A DNA stretch of 64,000 nucleotides from Paenibacillus fonticola DSM 21315 (GTDB lineage Bacteria; Bacillota; Bacilli; Paenibacillales; Paenibacillaceae). The DNA lies in the NCBI RefSeq assembly GCF_000381905.1, contig NZ_KB907245.1:64951-128950 (forward strand), given 5' to 3'. Both the position numbers and the translations under genes were made by a program. The notes beneath the pieces were generated by a model. That model did not search any database, was not told the origin of the DNA, and was given only the letters and a program-made list of their open reading frames with translations. Shown in pieces: positions 1-8,631 of this stretch (positions are counted from its first letter, which is position 1; every line of letters begins with the position of its first letter).

Positions 1-51
1 GAGTCATGAAGCTGACTTTCAGGGCAACCTTATTTTTATTTAATGACAAAA

Positions 52-1251
52 TTATTCATATCTCAAAGCCTCGATAGGATGCAGCTTGGATGCCTTATTG
101 GCTGGATATAATCCGAAGAAAATGCCCACCGCGGCCGAAAACCCGAATGCGAGCAGGATCGCCCACGTAGACACGACAAACGGCCAGCCTGAAATGAATG
201 AAAATAAATAAGCCGCTCCCAATCCAAATAACGCTCCCAAACTACCCCCTATAAAGCAAAGAACGACTGCTTCAATCATAAACTGCAGCATAATAGTGCC
301 TGGTGTAGCTCCAATCGCTTTACGAATGCCGATTTCACGAGTTCGCTCTGTTACCGAAACAAGCATAATATTCATGACGCCAATCCCGCCAACGAGCAAT
401 GAAATCCCGGCAATCGAGCCGATAATCGTCTGTAAAATAGAAAACGTGCTTGAAACCATTTGCTCCGCTTCTTTTCCCGTTTGCGAAGCATAGGCATTTT
501 GGTCGACATTATTTAAATCGGCAAGCCATTTTTTGACGACCTTCACAGTTTCATCCGTATTTTCCGGGTTAGAAGCCACCGCCTCCAACGCTTGAAACCG
601 TTCATTTTCCCCATTTTTCCCGGCAGGCATCGCAGTTATTGGCGCAAAGGCAGTGTAGGACTGACCCTCAAATCCGCTCAAAATGGATTCCTGTGGCTTA
701 AAGACACCGATAATGCGGAAAGTTCCTTCCGAGAGCACCAGCTTTCGTCCAATCGCTCCCCGGTCCGAGCCATACACCTTCTCGGCAAATTTACTTTCAA
801 CGACGATAACCTTCTGTCTTGCGCGCTCTTCTTGCGAAGTAAAGAAACGCCCTTCCACCATATCAATTTTTTGCATTTTGCTCGATTCAGACGTAGTGGC
901 AGTAATGGAGGTGCGTAATGTCTCCTTCTTATGCTTCATCGTCATGGAATAAGGCAGGGAAGAGGATGCGTAACGCACTCCAGGCAATTTTCTCACTTCC
1001 ATTAAATCGCGCATCCGGAAATCCGTATCCGCATTTCCACCGTTCTCCATCTGGTTCTTATAAATTACGAAGTATCCATCCTCGTAAACGGAAACGATCG
1101 ATATGATCGAGCTTTGCCCAGCTTGGCCAATCGAGACGACGGTAACGACCGCAGCTACACCGAACACAATGCCGATCATCGTCAAAAACGACCGCAGTTT
1201 GTTCAGCCGCAAATTATCCAGCGCGACCCAGATACTCTCCCATATGCTCAT
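52..1251 (-). CDS. yknZ: MacB/YknZ-like ABC transporter permease
   Basis: This is the membrane subunit of a MacB-type ABC system that expels peptides or relieves envelope stress. The first transmembrane helix is near residues 20-42. An extracytoplasmic MacB core domain follows to about residue 245, and three more helices make up the FtsX domain (about 275-395), with the typical TREIGIRKA motif after helix 2. It is 399 residues long, normal for the family. Its ATG overlaps the end of the ATPase gene by 4 bp. Together with the Yip1, adaptor and ATPase genes upstream it reproduces the gene order of Bacillus subtilis yknWXYZ, which protects against the SdpC toxin. The subunit assignment is firm; the substrate is inferred from gene order only. 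Confidence 0.88.
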   Translation of the reverse strand: MSIWESIWVALDNLRLNKLRSFLTMIGIVFGVAAVVTVVSIGQAGQSSIISIVSVYEDGYFVIYKNQMENGGNADTDFRMRDLMEVRKLPGVRYASSSLPYSMTMKHKKETLRTSITATTSESSKMQKIDMVEGRFFTSQEERARQKVIVVESKFAEKVYGSDRGAIGRKLVLSEGTFRIIGVFKPQESILSGFEGQSYTAFAPITAMPAGKNGENERFQALEAVASNPENTDETVKVVKKWLADLNNVDQNAYASQTGKEAEQMVSSTFSILQTIIGSIAGISLLVGGIGVMNIMLVSVTERTREIGIRKAIGATPGTIMLQFMIEAVVLCFIGGSLGALFGLGAAYLFSFISGWPFVVSTWAILLAFGFSAAVGIFFGLYPANKASKLHPIEALRYE

Positions 1252-1937
1252 GTTCCCACCCTTTCTTTGCGCGTATCCTTAAGCATCTGCCCATCTCCGA
1301 ACAGTAAAATCCGGTCGGCATGCTCCGCGATATCAGGCTCGTGGGTAACAAGCACAATCGTTGTTCCTTCCTGATGAATCTCTTTGAACAGCTGCATAAT
1401 TTCATGCGATGATTTCGTATCCAGGTTTCCAGTCGGCTCATCTGCAAGCAGGATCGGGGCATTCATCGTCAAGGCTCTGGCGATCGCCACGCGCTGCCTT
1501 TGTCCGCCCGACAACTCTGTCGGCCGGTGCTTGACCCGCGTATCGAGGCCCACCTTCTTCAGCAGCTCATGGGCCCGCTCATTGCGCTTATCGCGCGGAA
1601 TTCCTGCATACATCATCGGAAGGGTTACATTTTGCAGCACTGTCTGACGACCCAGCAGATTGAAGCTTTGAAAGACGAAGCCGATCTTGCGGTTGCGTAC
1701 CCGGGCCAAGTCGTCCTCATCCAGCGTATGAACCTCTTCCCCATCCAACACATAACTGCCGGAGGTTGGCACGTCCAGACACCCGATAATATTCATCAGC
1801 GTAGACTTGCCTGAGCCGGATGAACCCATAATCGCTACGAACTCCCCTTGCTCAACCTTCAAGTTAAGCGGCTGCAGCGCCTGAACTTCAAGCTCGCCGT
1901 TCTTATATACTTTTGAAATGTCAGTTAAGGTAATCAT
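1248..1937 (-). CDS. yknY: ABC transporter ATP-binding protein, YknY/LolD-like
   Basis: This is the nucleotide-binding subunit that powers the MacB-like permease encoded next to it. Walker A (GSSGSGKS) is at residues 38-45, the LSGGQ signature at 143-147, Walker B with the catalytic Glu at about 163-168, and the switch histidine in LVTHEP near 200. At 229 residues it has the usual size of LolD/MacB-type ATPases. The ATG overlaps the adaptor stop codon (ATGA) and the 3' end overlaps the permease start, so the three genes are translationally coupled. An AAAAGGTG ribosome site precedes the start. Confidence 0.93.
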   Translation of the reverse strand: MITLTDISKVYKNGELEVQALQPLNLKVEQGEFVAIMGSSGSGKSTLMNIIGCLDVPTSGSYVLDGEEVHTLDEDDLARVRNRKIGFVFQSFNLLGRQTVLQNVTLPMMYAGIPRDKRNERAHELLKKVGLDTRVKHRPTELSGGQRQRVAIARALTMNAPILLADEPTGNLDTKSSHEIMQLFKEIHQEGTTIVLVTHEPDIAEHADRILLFGDGQMLKDTRKERVGT

Positions 1938-2995
1938 TGCAGCTTCACCTTTTCACCGTCTCTTAGCAGCCTGGCCCCTTCCGTAACAACACTTTCCCCT
2001 TTAACGGCACCTGATACGATTTCAATAAATTCTTCGTTCTCCTTGCCGGTCGTCACCTCAGTTTTCACGGCTGTCTCGTCCTGTATTTTGAACACATAGG
2101 CCTTGTCGCCTTCATATTGAACAGCCTCCAACGGCACGAGAAGCCGCTCCTTATCCGGTATTTCCAATTCAACCGTGACGTTGTAGCCAGGACGAAGCTC
2201 AGGGGAGACTCGATTCAGCTTAACCGTCATTTCAACGGATGCATCTTTTGAGGACTGATCCGCGAGCACAGCTATGGGAGACATATACGTCACTTCTCCG
2301 TCATAAATCTCTGCAATGGATTCACCGCTAACTACCGCTGCCATTCCCTCAAACACTTTCCCCGCATCCAGCTCGTTAAGATTGGATTTTACTTTATAGG
2401 AAGATAAATCTACAACAGTAGCGATCGGACTGCCCTCGGCAATCATCTGTCCCGGATCGACGAGAACCTGGGTCAATACTCCCTCCTCGGCCGCAGTAAC
2501 CACGCGGTTGTTCAGCCTTTTCTCCAATGACGCAATCGTTAACTGGCTGCTCTGAATCCTAAGATCATAAGCGGTCAAATCAAGCTCCTCTACCTCAGCA
2601 GCAGGGTCGTCGACAATCAACTGTTTAAATTTTTCAAAGTGCTGCTTCTTCGCGGCTAATCGCTCCGCCTCTACCATTTCGATATTCAGCCGCTCCTTAG
2701 CAATCTGCTCGTTCACATCATTAATACTAAAGGTAACCATGACTTGCCCCTTCTTGACCGCATCCCCCTGCTTTACACTGACAGACTCCACAACTCCACT
2801 GACCGGCGAATACAAATCCGTACTCTTTCCCGGCTCCAGCTTGCCGCTCGTATAAATCTGTTCCGTAATTAATCCTTCAATTACTTCGGTCGTAGACACG
2901 GTAATTTTTTTGTTCATATTCGTCATATTAGCTAAGGCTAAACCAATAATCGCCAACCCGAGTACGGCTCCCCAAAACCATTTTTTCTTAAACAA
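1934..2995 (-). CDS. yknX: Membrane-fusion (HlyD/RND-type) adaptor, YknX-like
   Basis: This is the periplasmic-adaptor-type subunit of the tripartite-like exporter, anchored by one N-terminal helix and facing the outside of the membrane. After the anchor come a first lipoyl half (the PVSGVVESVSVKQGDAV region), a short coiled-coil hairpin, a second lipoyl half (EEGVLTQVLVDPGQMI) and beta-barrel domains. I chose a TTG at 2995 because AGGGTG lies 6 bases upstream; a GTG at 3004 in the same frame would add three residues but has poorer spacing. It is second in the operon after the Yip1 gene. The yknX name rests on gene order and architecture. Confidence 0.87.
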   Translation of the reverse strand: MFKKKWFWGAVLGLAIIGLALANMTNMNKKITVSTTEVIEGLITEQIYTSGKLEPGKSTDLYSPVSGVVESVSVKQGDAVKKGQVMVTFSINDVNEQIAKERLNIEMVEAERLAAKKQHFEKFKQLIVDDPAAEVEELDLTAYDLRIQSSQLTIASLEKRLNNRVVTAAEEGVLTQVLVDPGQMIAEGSPIATVVDLSSYKVKSNLNELDAGKVFEGMAAVVSGESIAEIYDGEVTYMSPIAVLADQSSKDASVEMTVKLNRVSPELRPGYNVTVELEIPDKERLLVPLEAVQYEGDKAYVFKIQDETAVKTEVTTGKENEEFIEIVSGAVKGESVVTEGARLLRDGEKVKLQ

Positions 2996-3010
2996 ATTAA
3001 TCACCCTATC

Positions 3011-3664
3011 TTATGTAGTTATTCTGCTGGCAGAATATAAGACCGAAATCAGCGTGAAGACGACCCAGGTGGCAACAATCCATATCGCTACCTTCTTACG
3101 AGGGCGCTTCATCATAATGGCCACGCCTATGATTTGCAGGCACAAGCCCCAAATTGCAAACGGACTGATTTGAGAAAGCAAGAGATACGGCAGGCTTGGC
3201 CTGTCTGCTACCAATGCTCCAAGACTAAGTGTAACATCCGATATGGACTTTGCATCAAATAACACCAGCAAAATGGAGGTCAATATCGTTCCAATCGCGG
3301 CCGGTAAACCAGCAAAGGCTACTACGTTTACCAACTGCATATACCTTCCTTCCCCGCGCAAAATCAAATTCAGCAGTATAAGCAGCAGCGCGGTAAAGAA
3401 GAGCGAGACGACCAGCATAAAAACTATGCCTATATAGGACCATAAAGGCGTCGAATTGAGGGTCTGCTCAATAAAAGCTGCATCAAGTCCCTGCTTCTGC
3501 AGCATCAATCTTGTTTCATTAATAATGAACGGCATTTGTAACATCGTAGCAACTACGGATAGTATCGTCGTTAATATTAATGGTAAAATCCAGGCCGTCT
3601 TACTGTCCCTAATCCTTTCAAATGTCTCCCCAGGTGAGAAGAATATCGTCAGTAAATTTTTCAA
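3011..3664 (-). CDS. yknW: Yip1-family membrane protein, YknW-like
   Basis: A 217-residue protein with five hydrophobic segments and the Yip1-family N-terminal signature (FFSPGETFERIRDSKTAWIL). In B. subtilis the Yip1 protein YknW helps assemble the YknXYZ exporter, and here it also stands directly before the adaptor gene, with six bases between them. The start is TTG, preceded by AAAGGAGAGG. A candidate ECF-type promoter lies about 75 bases upstream. It is the first gene of the four-gene operon. The role in assembly is transferred from the B. subtilis system, not visible in the sequence. Confidence 0.85.
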   Translation of the reverse strand: MKNLLTIFFSPGETFERIRDSKTAWILPLILTTILSVVATMLQMPFIINETRLMLQKQGLDAAFIEQTLNSTPLWSYIGIVFMLVVSLFFTALLLILLNLILRGEGRYMQLVNVVAFAGLPAAIGTILTSILLVLFDAKSISDVTLSLGALVADRPSLPYLLLSQISPFAIWGLCLQIIGVAIMMKRPRKKVAIWIVATWVVFTLISVLYSASRITT

Positions 3665-3739
3665 TACAGTTCCTCTCCTTTTTGCTTAACAATAAATTTT
3701 ATTAAAATATACAATGAAAATAGTTTAATCTCTAGGTTA

Positions 3740-3767
3740 TATACGTGAAAATAGAATAGAAGATTCA
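3740..3767 (-). promoter_or_regulatory. Candidate ECF sigma (SigW-type) promoter of yknWXYZ
   Basis: On the minus strand TGAATC (3762-3767) and CGTATA (3740-3745) are separated by exactly 16 bases. This fits the SigW pattern TGAAAC-N16-CGTA with one mismatch. The B. subtilis yknWXYZ operon is known to be SigW-dependent, which makes the match more credible. No good SigA promoter is visible in the same gap. Confidence 0.5.
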
Positions 3768-3795
3768 TTAAACTTGCATATGAATATAAACATGG

Positions 3796-3831
3796 AAAAA
3801 AAGCCCCATATCCCTTGTTGGAAATAGAGCC
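3796..3831 (-). terminator. Terminator after nadE
   Basis: Read on the minus strand, GCTCTATTTCC and GGGATATGGGGC form a stem with ten of eleven positions paired (including G-T pairs), closed by a short AACAA loop and followed by seven T. It lies nine bases beyond the nadE stop codon. Confidence 0.75.
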
Positions 3832-3839
3832 ATTAATAT

Positions 3840-4649
3840 TTATATGCCTGGTATCGGACTGCGCTTAGGTTTTGTTTTCGTATAATACGACTCCAGACGC
3901 TTTTGGACGGCGGGTTCCACCTGTTTGCCTTCTAAATAATCGCTAATATCCTCATAGCTGATGCCCAGCTCTTGTTCATCTTTCTGCCCCGCCCACAGGC
4001 CGGCGCTTGGCGCCTTATTCAGAACACTGTCCGGAACAGCTAAGGCAGCGGCAATTTGCCGAATTTGGCGTTTGTTCAAAGAGCTTAGCGGCATAATATC
4101 GGCTGCGCCATCTCCCCATTTTGTAAAAAAACCGGTAATGGATTCCGATGCATGACCGGTTCCTGCTACCAATAAATTCAGCTCGGACGCTAATGCATAC
4201 TGCATGATCATCCGGGTTCGGGCTTGCACATTCCCTTTGCCGGGTATGCTCAGATGTCTGTACTGGCCTATATTTTTCATGCCATGTTCTACTTCCAGAG
4301 CAATTTCGTCAACCGTATCCTCTATGTTCGTTTCTACGGTATGGATGAGCCCTAACGCTTTCGCTGTCTCGTAGCTGTGCCCGATATCCTCTTGGTCGCC
4401 GTACGGCTGAAAAACTCCCAGTGTTATGTAATCGCTGCCGGTCTCCTGCGCAAGCTCATCTGTGGCCCGCTTACATAGCCCGGCCACAGCTGCACTGTCC
4501 AATCCTCCACTGATGGCGATCAGCAGCCCGGAAGCTCTGGAGCTCTGTACATGCTCCTTCAGGAAATCGACGCGTCTCCGTATTTCTTCATCGGCATCAA
4601 TACTCGGCTTTACGCCAAGAAGCCGGATAATTTCCGCCTGCAGGCTCAT
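3840..4649 (-). CDS. nadE: NAD+ synthetase, ammonia-dependent
   Basis: This enzyme makes NAD from deamido-NAD, ATP and ammonia in the last step of NAD biosynthesis. The ATP-pyrophosphatase loop SGGLDSAA is at residues 47-54 and the conserved GTGHASESITGFFTKWGDGA segment follows in the second half. At 269 residues it is the short, ammonia-using form without a glutaminase domain. The ATG is preceded by AGGGAGAGG. It is transcribed alone, since terminators lie on both sides. Confidence 0.96.
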   Translation of the reverse strand: MSLQAEIIRLLGVKPSIDADEEIRRRVDFLKEHVQSSRASGLLIAISGGLDSAAVAGLCKRATDELAQETGSDYITLGVFQPYGDQEDIGHSYETAKALGLIHTVETNIEDTVDEIALEVEHGMKNIGQYRHLSIPGKGNVQARTRMIMQYALASELNLLVAGTGHASESITGFFTKWGDGAADIMPLSSLNKRQIRQIAAALAVPDSVLNKAPSAGLWAGQKDEQELGISYEDISDYLEGKQVEPAVQKRLESYYTKTKPKRSPIPGI

Positions 4650-4675
4650 AGCTTCATCCCTCTCCCTTGTCCTGA

Positions 4676-4723
4676 TAAGAAAAACGCCCCGCCAATACCG
4701 GTTATCCGATATGCAGGGCGCTT
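4676..4723 (-). terminator. Terminator after the bacilliredoxin gene
   Basis: On the minus strand the arms AAGCGCCC (4716-4723) and GGGCGTT (4683-4689) enclose a loop of about 26 bases and are followed by TTTTCTT. It lies 17 bases past the bacilliredoxin stop. Confidence 0.7.
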
Positions 4724-4739
4724 CATTCGATAGCTCGCC

Positions 4740-5174
4740 TTATCGGCAGAAACGGTCGAAAGCACTCGTTAATTCAGCTGCAATGTCTTCTGCTGAACGA
4801 TCCTCGATTTGGTGACGTTCAATAAAATGAACTAGCTCGCCATCCTTTAGAAGAGCAATCGAAGGCGATGAAGGCGGGTATGGCGCAAAATATTCACGGG
4901 CCTTGGCCGTAGCTTCCTTATCCTGTCCAGCGAAAACGGTGTAAAGGTGATCCGGTGTTAAATCGTTCTGCAGCGCTTTGGCGACGCCTGGGCGGCATTG
5001 TCCGGCTGCGCAGCCGCATACCGAGTTTACTACGACAAGAGCCGTGCCTTTGGCAGCAGGAAGCTTGGCTTCAACATCTTCAGGCGTACGAAGCTCCTTG
5101 ATGCCAAGCACCGTCAATTCATCTCTCATTGGTTGAACCATATCGCGCATATATTGGTCAAATGACATGGACAT
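4740..5174 (-). CDS. BrxA/BrxB-family bacilliredoxin
   Basis: A cytosolic 144-residue thiol protein that removes bacillithiol from S-bacillithiolated proteins after oxidative stress. The family's CGC active site is at residues 53-55 inside VVVNSVCGCAAG. The typical FAGQDKEATAKAREYF and PPSSPS segments follow. An extra Cys60 and Cys143 near the C-terminus are present. The sequence is about equally similar to BrxA and BrxB as I know them, so I give no symbol. The ATG is nine bases after GGAG. Confidence 0.93.
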   Translation of the reverse strand: MSMSFDQYMRDMVQPMRDELTVLGIKELRTPEDVEAKLPAAKGTALVVVNSVCGCAAGQCRPGVAKALQNDLTPDHLYTVFAGQDKEATAKAREYFAPYPPSSPSIALLKDGELVHFIERHQIEDRSAEDIAAELTSAFDRFCR

Positions 5175-5368
5175 GTACTTTCACTCCTTATAACCAACTG
5201 ATTAACACAGTAATGTGATCTTTATCTCACCTGTGTCGGGCTATATTTTATTATACATCCATCAAGGAGGAAAGCAACTTTAAGTGCGCAGTTTCCGCTG
5301 CATGATCATTGCGTCATCGCCTTGGTTCCTCCCCTTCCGCATCTTACTGGATTTATTCAGGCCGCAGC

Positions 5369-7201
5369 TTACGATGAGCTGCCATTCAACGGAAAAACGG
5401 CAATAAACGTCGTACCGGTCCCTTCCTCGGAATGAACCGTTATTTTCCCGCCATGACGCTCCATAATACTAAGGCATAGCGGCAGGCCAAGCCCTGTCCC
5501 CTTCATTTTCGTCGTATAGAACGGTGCAAACAGCTTTTCCCGCTGCATTGCTGAAATTCCGGAACCCGTATCACTAACGAACAGCTGAACCCCTTCCGAT
5601 TCCAGTTTGGTGTTCAGCATCAGAAGGCCTTTATCCCCCATCGCCTCCATCCCGTTACGCGCCAAATTGAGAATTAATTGCTTCACTTCCTTAGCATTTA
5701 AATACAATAAGGGAACACGTTCATCCATAATTATCTCTATGCTCTGTCCGCGCAAATTCGCATCGGCCCAAAGCAGTGGCGTGAGTTCCTCAATAATGCG
5801 GTGCAAGCTGCAAAGCTCCTTCGTAACAATCCGATTTTGCGCCAACGCCAGAAAATCATTAATGATGCTATTAGCACGGTCAAGCTCTTCCATAACAATG
5901 CGGTAGTAATGATCCAGGTCGTTTGGACTTTTTTCGCGCATCAGCTGCAGAAATCCTCTCACCACAGCCATCGGATTACGGATTTCATGCGTAATTCCCG
6001 CCGCCATTTGGCCGACAAGGCTAAGCCGCTCCACATGATTCAGCTCCATCCTTAGCGTCTCCAGTTCGGTAATGTCCTGCACAATTATGACGACGCCGCA
6101 TACTTCCTCCGTGCCGTTTGTTGTAATCGGGGAGGTGCTCGTAAAAAATACTTTATCCTGAAATTGCAGCAGTTCGGTCGACTTCTCGTTATGCTCTATC
6201 GTCCTCTTTACCCGCGAGGCAATGACATCTATATTAAATCCGCCGCATTCTCCGCTCAGCCGTATGCCGATCAGATCATCTCTGGTCGCGGAAGGCACCT
6301 CATTTCGATATAATTGAAGAAACGTGTCATTTACGGAAACGATACTGCCTTGATGGTCGATGATAATGATGTTCAGCGGCGCGGCATCCATAATTTGCTG
6401 CAGCTTTCCTGCTTCTCTGGCACATTCATGCGATAATCGCGTAATTTGCTCAGTCAGCCGGACCCTTTCAATCGTCTTCTCTACAAAGTAGACGTACATG
6501 CTGCTAAGCAGAGCCGCAGCGGTTATAATAAGCACTGCAGCGCCTATAACGCTGGGAACGTGATCCCCGTCCATATTTCCAGGCTGCAGCGCCGACGTTA
6601 GCGTGATGATTTGTCCGGCTGCAAACAATGCCGTCATCATCCTAATTTTGTTCCGGCGGTTTAGCTTAATAAAGCGGCCGGATAGTCCAATGATTAATGG
6701 ATAGATCAGTACCCCTGTATCCGTAAGCCATCCTGTAAAAGTGAGATTATCTGTATATAAAGGAAACAATGACACATGAATAACGCCCAGAATGAGGCCG
6801 CCCCATAGTCTGCCGTACAGCATCAGTGCAATTAAGGGCATATTGCCAAGTTCCAGCGGAATGCCATGCCAGGGCTTACCGGAGAACAACACACAGAGCA
6901 GCATGCTTAGGGCGCAAGCAGCCGTAAACCCAGCCCCGTATGATGAACTTAAGCCGGCGCTTTCTGTGTTTTCGGTGTTCACGGTGCTTCCTATGCTTCC
7001 GATACTGCCTGTGTTTCCGATGCTACCTATGCTTCCGATGCTTCCGATGCTTCCTGTGCTTCCGATGCTTCCTGTGCTTCCGATGCTTCCTGTGCTCCCC
7101 GTTCTCCGGATCAAGCTGTATTTCTCATATATTAATGGAAACAAAAAGGCCGGCAGCCCTGCTATCAATGCCTGCAACACCATCTCTTTTACAGCATCCA
7201 A
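5369..7201 (-). CDS. Membrane sensor histidine kinase, KinB-like, with Gly-X-X repeat insert
   Basis: An ATP-dependent histidine kinase, probably feeding a phosphorelay such as sporulation. Helix 1 spans about residues 6-24. An unusual low-complexity insert of Gly-Ser-Ile/Thr triplets fills 35-75. Further helices from 90 to 240 form a 5TMR-LYT sensor (motif LMLYGRLWGG), as in KinB. A PAS domain lies at about 265-385. The HisKA phospho-acceptor is His405 in GITHEIRNP, and the ATPase domain carries DTGSGI and GTGLGL. The start is TTG after GAGGAGGGAG. No response regulator gene is adjacent, which suits orphan sporulation-type kinases. The ligand is unknown. Confidence 0.9.
   Translation of the reverse strand: MDAVKEMVLQALIAGLPAFLFPLIYEKYSLIRRTGSTGSIGSTGSIGSTGSIGSIGSIGSIGNTGSIGSIGSTVNTENTESAGLSSSYGAGFTAACALSMLLCVLFSGKPWHGIPLELGNMPLIALMLYGRLWGGLILGVIHVSLFPLYTDNLTFTGWLTDTGVLIYPLIIGLSGRFIKLNRRNKIRMMTALFAAGQIITLTSALQPGNMDGDHVPSVIGAAVLIITAAALLSSMYVYFVEKTIERVRLTEQITRLSHECAREAGKLQQIMDAAPLNIIIIDHQGSIVSVNDTFLQLYRNEVPSATRDDLIGIRLSGECGGFNIDVIASRVKRTIEHNEKSTELLQFQDKVFFTSTSPITTNGTEEVCGVVIIVQDITELETLRMELNHVERLSLVGQMAAGITHEIRNPMAVVRGFLQLMREKSPNDLDHYYRIVMEELDRANSIINDFLALAQNRIVTKELCSLHRIIEELTPLLWADANLRGQSIEIIMDERVPLLYLNAKEVKQLILNLARNGMEAMGDKGLLMLNTKLESEGVQLFVSDTGSGISAMQREKLFAPFYTTKMKGTGLGLPLCLSIMERHGGKITVHSEEGTGTTFIAVFPLNGSSS
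6987..7094 (+). repeat. Twelve 9-bp units inside the kinase gene
   Basis: Twelve consecutive 9-bp units of the type CTTCCGATG / CTTCCTGTG, often alternating to give an 18-bp higher-order unit. On the coding (minus) strand they encode the Gly-Ser-Ile and Gly-Ser-Thr triplets of the kinase. The reading frame is kept, so copy-number change would only lengthen or shorten the loop between helices 1 and 2. Confidence 0.9.
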
Positions 7202-7345
7202 GTTCTCCCTCCTCAGGGAAGAATACTATCTAATTTCGATTAAAACATAGCCGACAAAGTTTTACAATATTTCATGTTTAAAGAAATATATTGTTCATAC
7301 ATGGTTGATCGCTGTTCAGAATTTGTAAATGAAAGGATTAGAACT

Positions 7346-8608
7346 ATGAAAAAATATGATGTTGTAGTTATCGGGGGCGGGCCTTCGGGCTTGATGGCCT
7401 CGATTGCCGCGGCCCAGCAAGGAGCGACCGTCGCCCTGCTCGACAAAGGGGACAAGCTCGGACGCAAGCTCGGCATCTCTGGAGGCGGACGCTGTAACGT
7501 TACGAATGCTAAGGAAATCGACGAGCTCATTACTTACATACCGGGAGGCGGAAGGTTTCTGCACAGCGCTTTTGCCTTGTTCAGCAACCGCGATATTATC
7601 GCTTTTTTCGAAGGGCTTGGCATCGCGCTGAAAGAGGAGGATAACGGGAGAATGTTTCCCGTCTCAGACAAAGCCAAAACCGTCGTTGATGCTTTAATCG
7701 GCAAAGCCAAGTCGCTTGGTGTCGCACTGCTTGTGCATCACCCGGTTCAGGAGGTTATTTACAAGGAGGGCCGGACCTATGGCGTCAAGTTGATTTCCGG
7801 GGAAATCGTCCGCGCAGACGCCGTCGTTGTAGCTACGGGCGGTAAATCGGTGCCCCATACCGGGTCCACCGGGGATGGATATCCTTGGGCCGAAGCAGCG
7901 GGCCACACGATCACAGAGCTTTATCCAACGGAAACGCCGATTGTCTCCAAGGAGCCCTTTATTGCGAACCGGGAGCTTCAGGGTCTGTCCCTGCGAAATG
8001 TTAAGCTTTCTCTGCTTGATCCGAAAGGAAAAACCGTCGTAGCCCACCAAGGGGATATGATTTTCACGCACTTTGGCTTGTCAGGACCGATCGCCCTGCG
8101 CTGCAGCGGATTTATCCGCGGAGTTAAGAAGAAGCACAACGTATCCCAAGTTACGATGTCCATCGATTTATTCCCGGAGCAGAAGCCGGGGGCATTAGAG
8201 AATCATTTGCGCCAGCTGGCCGCAGCCGAACCGAAAAAGGCGCTCAAAAATGTGTTCAAAGGCACGATCCCCGAAAGGCTGCTGCCCTTGCTGTTTAAGC
8301 GCGCTAATCTGCCGGAGGATATCACTTACGAGCACTTGCCCAAAACGCCTTGGCAGGACTGGATTCAAGCGCTCAAAAATTTCACGCTGCAGGTTACCGG
8401 AACGCGGTCCTTTGAGGAGGCTTTTGTTACGGGGGGCGGCGTGCATTTGAAGGAAATCGATCCGAAAACGATGGGCTCCAAGCTCATGCCGGGACTGTAT
8501 TTTTGCGGAGAAATATTGGATGTGCACGGGTATACCGGCGGCTACAACATTACGGCTGCTTTTACGACCGGCTACACTGCGGGTCATCATGCCGGGAAAA
8601 GGGAGTGA
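7346..8608 (+). CDS. HI0933/BaiN-family flavoprotein oxidoreductase
   Basis: A soluble FAD-binding protein of 420 residues. The dinucleotide-binding GGGPSG is at residues 9-14. The family signatures SGGGRCNVTN (about 47-56) and CGEILDVHGYTGGYN near the C-terminus are both present. Members are annotated as aminoacetone oxidase-like or BaiN-like, but the physiological reaction of most is unknown. I chose the ATG at 7346 because GAAAGGA lies just upstream and the FAD motif follows at once; an upstream ATG at 7274 would add 24 residues without family similarity. It is transcribed alone towards ecsB. Confidence 0.9.
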   Translation: MKKYDVVVIGGGPSGLMASIAAAQQGATVALLDKGDKLGRKLGISGGGRCNVTNAKEIDELITYIPGGGRFLHSAFALFSNRDIIAFFEGLGIALKEEDNGRMFPVSDKAKTVVDALIGKAKSLGVALLVHHPVQEVIYKEGRTYGVKLISGEIVRADAVVVATGGKSVPHTGSTGDGYPWAEAAGHTITELYPTETPIVSKEPFIANRELQGLSLRNVKLSLLDPKGKTVVAHQGDMIFTHFGLSGPIALRCSGFIRGVKKKHNVSQVTMSIDLFPEQKPGALENHLRQLAAAEPKKALKNVFKGTIPERLLPLLFKRANLPEDITYEHLPKTPWQDWIQALKNFTLQVTGTRSFEEAFVTGGGVHLKEIDPKTMGSKLMPGLYFCGEILDVHGYTGGYNITAAFTTGYTAGHHAGKRE

Positions 8609-8631
8609 AGCGAAGGCTCACTCCCTTTTTT
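8597..8631. terminator. Bidirectional terminator between flavoprotein gene and ecsB
   Basis: The arms AAAAGGGAGTGA (8597-8608) and TCACTCCCTTTT (8618-8629) are perfect complements, with a 9-base loop. T runs follow on both strands. The stem includes the last codons of both convergent genes, so their stop codons are part of the hairpin. Confidence 0.85.

Noticed and set aside
6792-7250. Plus-strand frame with a Met-Leu-Pro repeat antisense to the kinase
   Set aside because: It is the reverse reading of the 9-bp repeat within a well-supported kinase gene.
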